Origin: Mycolicibacterium cosmeticum
Lineage (GTDB): Bacteria > Actinomycetota > Actinomycetes > Mycobacteriales > Mycobacteriaceae
Direction: 5' to 3'
DNA length: 64,000 nt
Assembly (NCBI RefSeq): GCF_000613185.1
Contig: NZ_CCBB010000001.1
Location: 744,001 to 808,000 of the forward strand
The notes under the pieces were generated by a model. The model was not told the DNA's origin. It saw nothing but the letters and a program-made list of their open reading frames with translations, and searched no databases. Position numbers and translations under genes: made by a program. Shown here piece by piece: positions 61,505-64,000 of the stretch. Position 1 is the first letter of the stretch; every line of letters begins with the position of its first letter.

Positions 61505-64000
61505 TGGTTCCCGTTCCACTCGTGCGCGTCATGCTCCGGATCTGGCGTGCGGCCACCGACAGGGTGGCCAGGTCCCGCTCCCCTTCGGCGTAGATCTCGT
61601 CGAGGGTGCGGCGCGCCCGGGCCACCCGGGAGGTGTTGGTGACCTCCCACTCCTCGATCTTCTGCTCGCCGGTCTCGTCCGGTTCACCGACGGCCATCAC
61701 GTCGAAGCACAGGGCGCGCAGCGACCCGTAGATGTCATCGCGAATGGCCAACCGCGCCAACGAATGCCAGCGGTCGTCGCGGGGTAGCCGGGAGATCGCG
61801 GTGAGCAGCCCGTCGGCACCGAGACGGTCCATCAATGCGAAGTAGGTGTCGGCCACCTCGGCGGCGTCGCGCTCCAGGATGTCGCTGATGTCGATGACGT
61901 CGAGCAGGCTGAACTGGTAGAGGCCGGTGGCCACCATGTAGGCCAGGTGCTCCGGCACGCCCTGCGCGATGAACTCGCCGGCGTCCTTCTCCACGATGGC
62001 CTTGTCGTCACCGCGCAGCCACTCCGACATCCGCGGGGTCAGGGTGGCCACCTTCTCGGCGAAGCGGTTGATCTCCGCACCGACGGCCAGCGGCTGCGGG
62101 CGGTAGTTCAGCAGCCAGCGACCGGCCCGGTCGATGAGCCGGCGCAGATCCAGTGTCATCCGGTCGGTCACCGTGACCGGCACCCCGGCATCGCCGGCGG
62201 CGCGGATCGCGTGCCACACCTCGCCGACCTTGAAGATCGCGTCGGTGGCGACGTAGCTGCGCACCGCGTCGACGGGGCCGACGCCGACGTCCTCACTGAT
62301 CCGGTAGGCGTAGGTGATGCCGCTGGTGTCGACGAGGTCGTTGACCAGCATGGTGGTCACGATCTCCCGGCGCAGCTGGTGATTGCGGATGTCGGCACCG
62401 AACCGGTCCCGCAGCTGGGCCGGGAAGTAGGACGGCAGCCGGGAGGCGAACACCTCCTGGTCGGGCAGGTCGCTGGCCAGCAGCTGATCCTTGAGCGCCA
62501 GCTTCACATGCGCCATCAGGGTGGCCAATTCCGGTGAGGTCAAACCCAATCCGAGCTCGGCGCGGCGGTGGATCTCCTTCTCGTTGGGCAGCGCCTCCAG
62601 CTCACGGTTGAGCTCGCGCTCGTCGACCAGCTCCTTGATCTGCCGGGCGTGCACCGACAGCAGGCTCGGTGCGTTCGCCCGGCTCGTTCCCATCAGGTCG
62701 TTCTGGTCCTTGTTGTCGGCCAGCACCAGCCGGCCCACCTCGTCGGTCATCGACATCAGCAGCTCGGTGCGCTCGTCGGCGCTGACCTTGCCCGTGGTGA
62801 CCAGCGAGTCGACCAGGATCTTGATGTTCACCTCATGGTCGGAGCAGTCCACCCCGGCCGAGTTGTCCATGGCGTCGGTGTTGATCCGGCCGCCACCCAG
62901 GTCGAATTCGATGCGGCCGCGCTGCGTCACGCCGAGGTTGCCGCCTTCACCGACCACTTTGACCCGCAACTGGTTTCCGTTGACGCGCACCGCGTCGTTG
63001 GCACGGTCGCCCACCGCGGCGTCGGATTCGGTCTCGGCCTTCACATAGGTGCCGATGCCGCCGTTCCAGAACAGGTCGACCGGTGCCAGCAGCACCGCCT
63101 TCATCAGGGCGGGCGGCGTCATCTCGGTGACGTCGTCGGCCAGACCGAGCACGGCGCGCACCTGCGGGCTGATCGCGATGGACTTCTGCTCACGGCTGTA
63201 GACGCCGCCGCCTTCGCTGATCAACGAGCGGTCGTAGTCGTCCCAACTGGACCGCGGCAGCGCGAACATCCGCTCGCGCTCCGCCCACGAGGTGGCCGGA
63301 TCGGGGTTGGGGTCCAGGAAGATGTGCCGGTGGTCGAAGGCGGCGACCAGCCGAATGTGCTTGGACAGCAACATCCCGTTGCCGAACACGTCGCCGCTCA
63401 TATCGCCGACGCCGACCACGGTGAAATCCTGGGTCTGGGTGTCGACACCCAGTTCGCGGAAGTGCCGCTTGACCGATTCCCAGGCGCCCTTGGCGGTGAT
63501 GCCCATCGCCTTGTGGTCATAACCCACCGAGCCGCCGGAGGCGAACGCATCGCCCAGCCAGAACCCGTAGGACTTGGCGACGTCGTTGGCGATATCGGAG
63601 AACGTCGCGGTGCCCTTGTCGGCGGCGACCACCAGGTAGGCGTCGTCACCGTCGCGGCGCACCACACCCGTTGGGGTGATGACGTTTCCGGTCGACTTCT
63701 CGACGTTGTCGGTGAGGTCGAGCAGGCCGGAGATGAACAGCCGGTAGCAGGCCACCCCCTCGGCGCGCTGGGCGTCCCGGTCGGTGGCGGCGTCACCGGT
63801 GGGCACGGGCGGCTGCTTGACGACGAATCCGCCCTTGGCGCCGACGGGCACGATGACGGCGTTCTTCACGGCCTGCGCCTTGACCAGGCCCAGGATCTCG
63901 GTCCGGAAGTCCTCCCGGCGATCCGACCACCGCAGGCCGCCGCGGGCGACGAAACCGAACCGCAGGTGCACGCCCTCGACCCGGGGCGAGTAGACGAAGA
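61497..64000 (-). CDS. gdh: NAD-dependent glutamate dehydrogenase, 180-kDa class (partial)
   Basis: The C-terminal 833 residues or so of the large NAD-glutamate dehydrogenase; the gene continues past the right edge. The catalytic domain has [26 protein letters not shown] sequence with the substrate Lys in [12 protein letters not shown], then the Rossmann region ([15 protein letters not shown]). The extra C-terminal helical region is typical of this class. It oxidatively deaminates glutamate. In other mycobacteria the 180-kDa enzyme is controlled by GarA. The thioesterase and Rv2474c-type genes follow in the same operon. Confidence 0.96.
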   Translation of the reverse strand, partial: FVYSPRVEGVHLRFGFVARGGLRWSDRREDFRTEILGLVKAQAVKNAVIVPVGAKGGFVVKQPPVPTGDAATDRDAQRAEGVACYRLFISGLLDLTDNVEKSTGNVITPTGVVRRDGDDAYLVVAADKGTATFSDIANDVAKSYGFWLGDAFASGGSVGYDHKAMGITAKGAWESVKRHFRELGVDTQTQDFTVVGVGDMSGDVFGNGMLLSKHIRLVAAFDHRHIFLDPNPDPATSWAERERMFALPRSSWDDYDRSLISEGGGVYSREQKSIAISPQVRAVLGLADDVTEMTPPALMKAVLLAPVDLFWNGGIGTYVKAETESDAAVGDRANDAVRVNGNQLRVKVVGEGGNLGVTQRGRIEFDLGGGRINTDAMDNSAGVDCSDHEVNIKILVDSLVTTGKVSADERTELLMSMTDEVGRLVLADNKDQNDLMGTSRANAPSLLSVHARQIKELVDERELNRELEALPNEKEIHRRAELGLGLTSPELATLMAHVKLALKDQLLASDLPDQEVFASRLPSYFPAQLRDRFGADIRNHQLRREIVTTMLVNDLVDTSGITYAYRISEDVGVGPVDAVRSYVATDAIFKVGEVWHAIRAAGDAGVPVTVTDRMTLDLRRLIDRAGRWLLNYRPQPLAVGAEINRFAEKVATLTPRMSEWLRGDDKAIVEKDAGEFIAQGVPEHLAYMVATGLYQFSLLDVIDISDILERDAAEVADTYFALMDRLGADGLLTAISRLPRDDRWHSLARLAIRDDIYGSLRALCFDVMAVGEPDETGEQKIEEWEVTNTSRVARARRTLDEIYAEGERDLATLSVAARQIRSMTRTSGTGTSG

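Overview
The window is high-GC actinobacterial DNA that reads as a fast-growing mycobacterium (Mycolicibacterium type). The signs are MmpS/MmpL proteins, a 13E12/DUF222 HNH gene with a mycobacterial SOS box, the CtaJ oxidase subunit, a 180-kDa-type NAD-glutamate dehydrogenase, and gene order that (from memory) matches M. tuberculosis Rv2457c-Rv2476c from clpX to gdh, interrupted by accessory blocks. The exact species cannot be read from the sequence.

Left part (1-19.6 kb): a myo-inositol catabolic cluster. A GntR regulator is divergent from iolC, a DeoC-like aldolase, iolB, iolD, iolA and a TIM-barrel isomerase, all tightly spaced. After an 8-kb interruption come iolG and two more Gfo/Idh/MocA dehydrogenases. 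Four related sites (25-39, 955-969, 17286-17295, 19557-19569) look like operators of one repressor joining both halves. The interruption is a sulfide/persulfide system: a persulfide dioxygenase-rhodanese fusion, a sulfide:quinone reductase and a TauE exporter on the minus strand; MmpS, MmpL, a single rhodanese and a CstR-like repressor on the plus strand; and a 61-residue Cys/His protein between them. Five 16-bp ATACC/GGTAT palindromes sit before these genes, so the MmpS/MmpL exporter appears to belong to a CstR regulon.

Middle part (19.6-36.7 kb): type III glutamine synthetase, a 13E12 HNH protein with a SOS box at its start, a LysR-FdhF-FdhD molybdoenzyme locus, a glycosyltransferase, the ClpX, ClpP2/ClpP1 and trigger-factor proteostasis genes, and between them an HD-GYP/LuxR fusion followed by a DsrE-like protein.

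Accessory block (37-46.6 kb): a protein annotated in its family as a metal-dependent hydrolase but carrying a full diiron ligand pattern, translationally coupled to a flavin/2Fe-2S reductase; tRNA-Pro and tRNA-Gly; an AlkB-type hydroxylase; a secreted glycoside hydrolase; a tandem pair of DUF1542 membrane proteins; and a Na+/H+ antiporter.

Right part (46.7-64 kb): the conserved nei, rpiB, Rv2466c-type, pepN, DUF5130, ctaJ, HNH, glbO, aglA, Rv2474c-type, thioesterase and gdh series, with two insertions. One holds a TetR/aldo-keto reductase pair and a cytosine permease/cytosine deaminase/Fe(II) dioxygenase operon. The other is a small HNH gene bracketed by inverted copies of a 60-bp palindrome. 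Several gene ends carry long near-perfect hairpins that probably act as terminators. No CRISPR array, transposase, prophage, rRNA or replication origin was seen.
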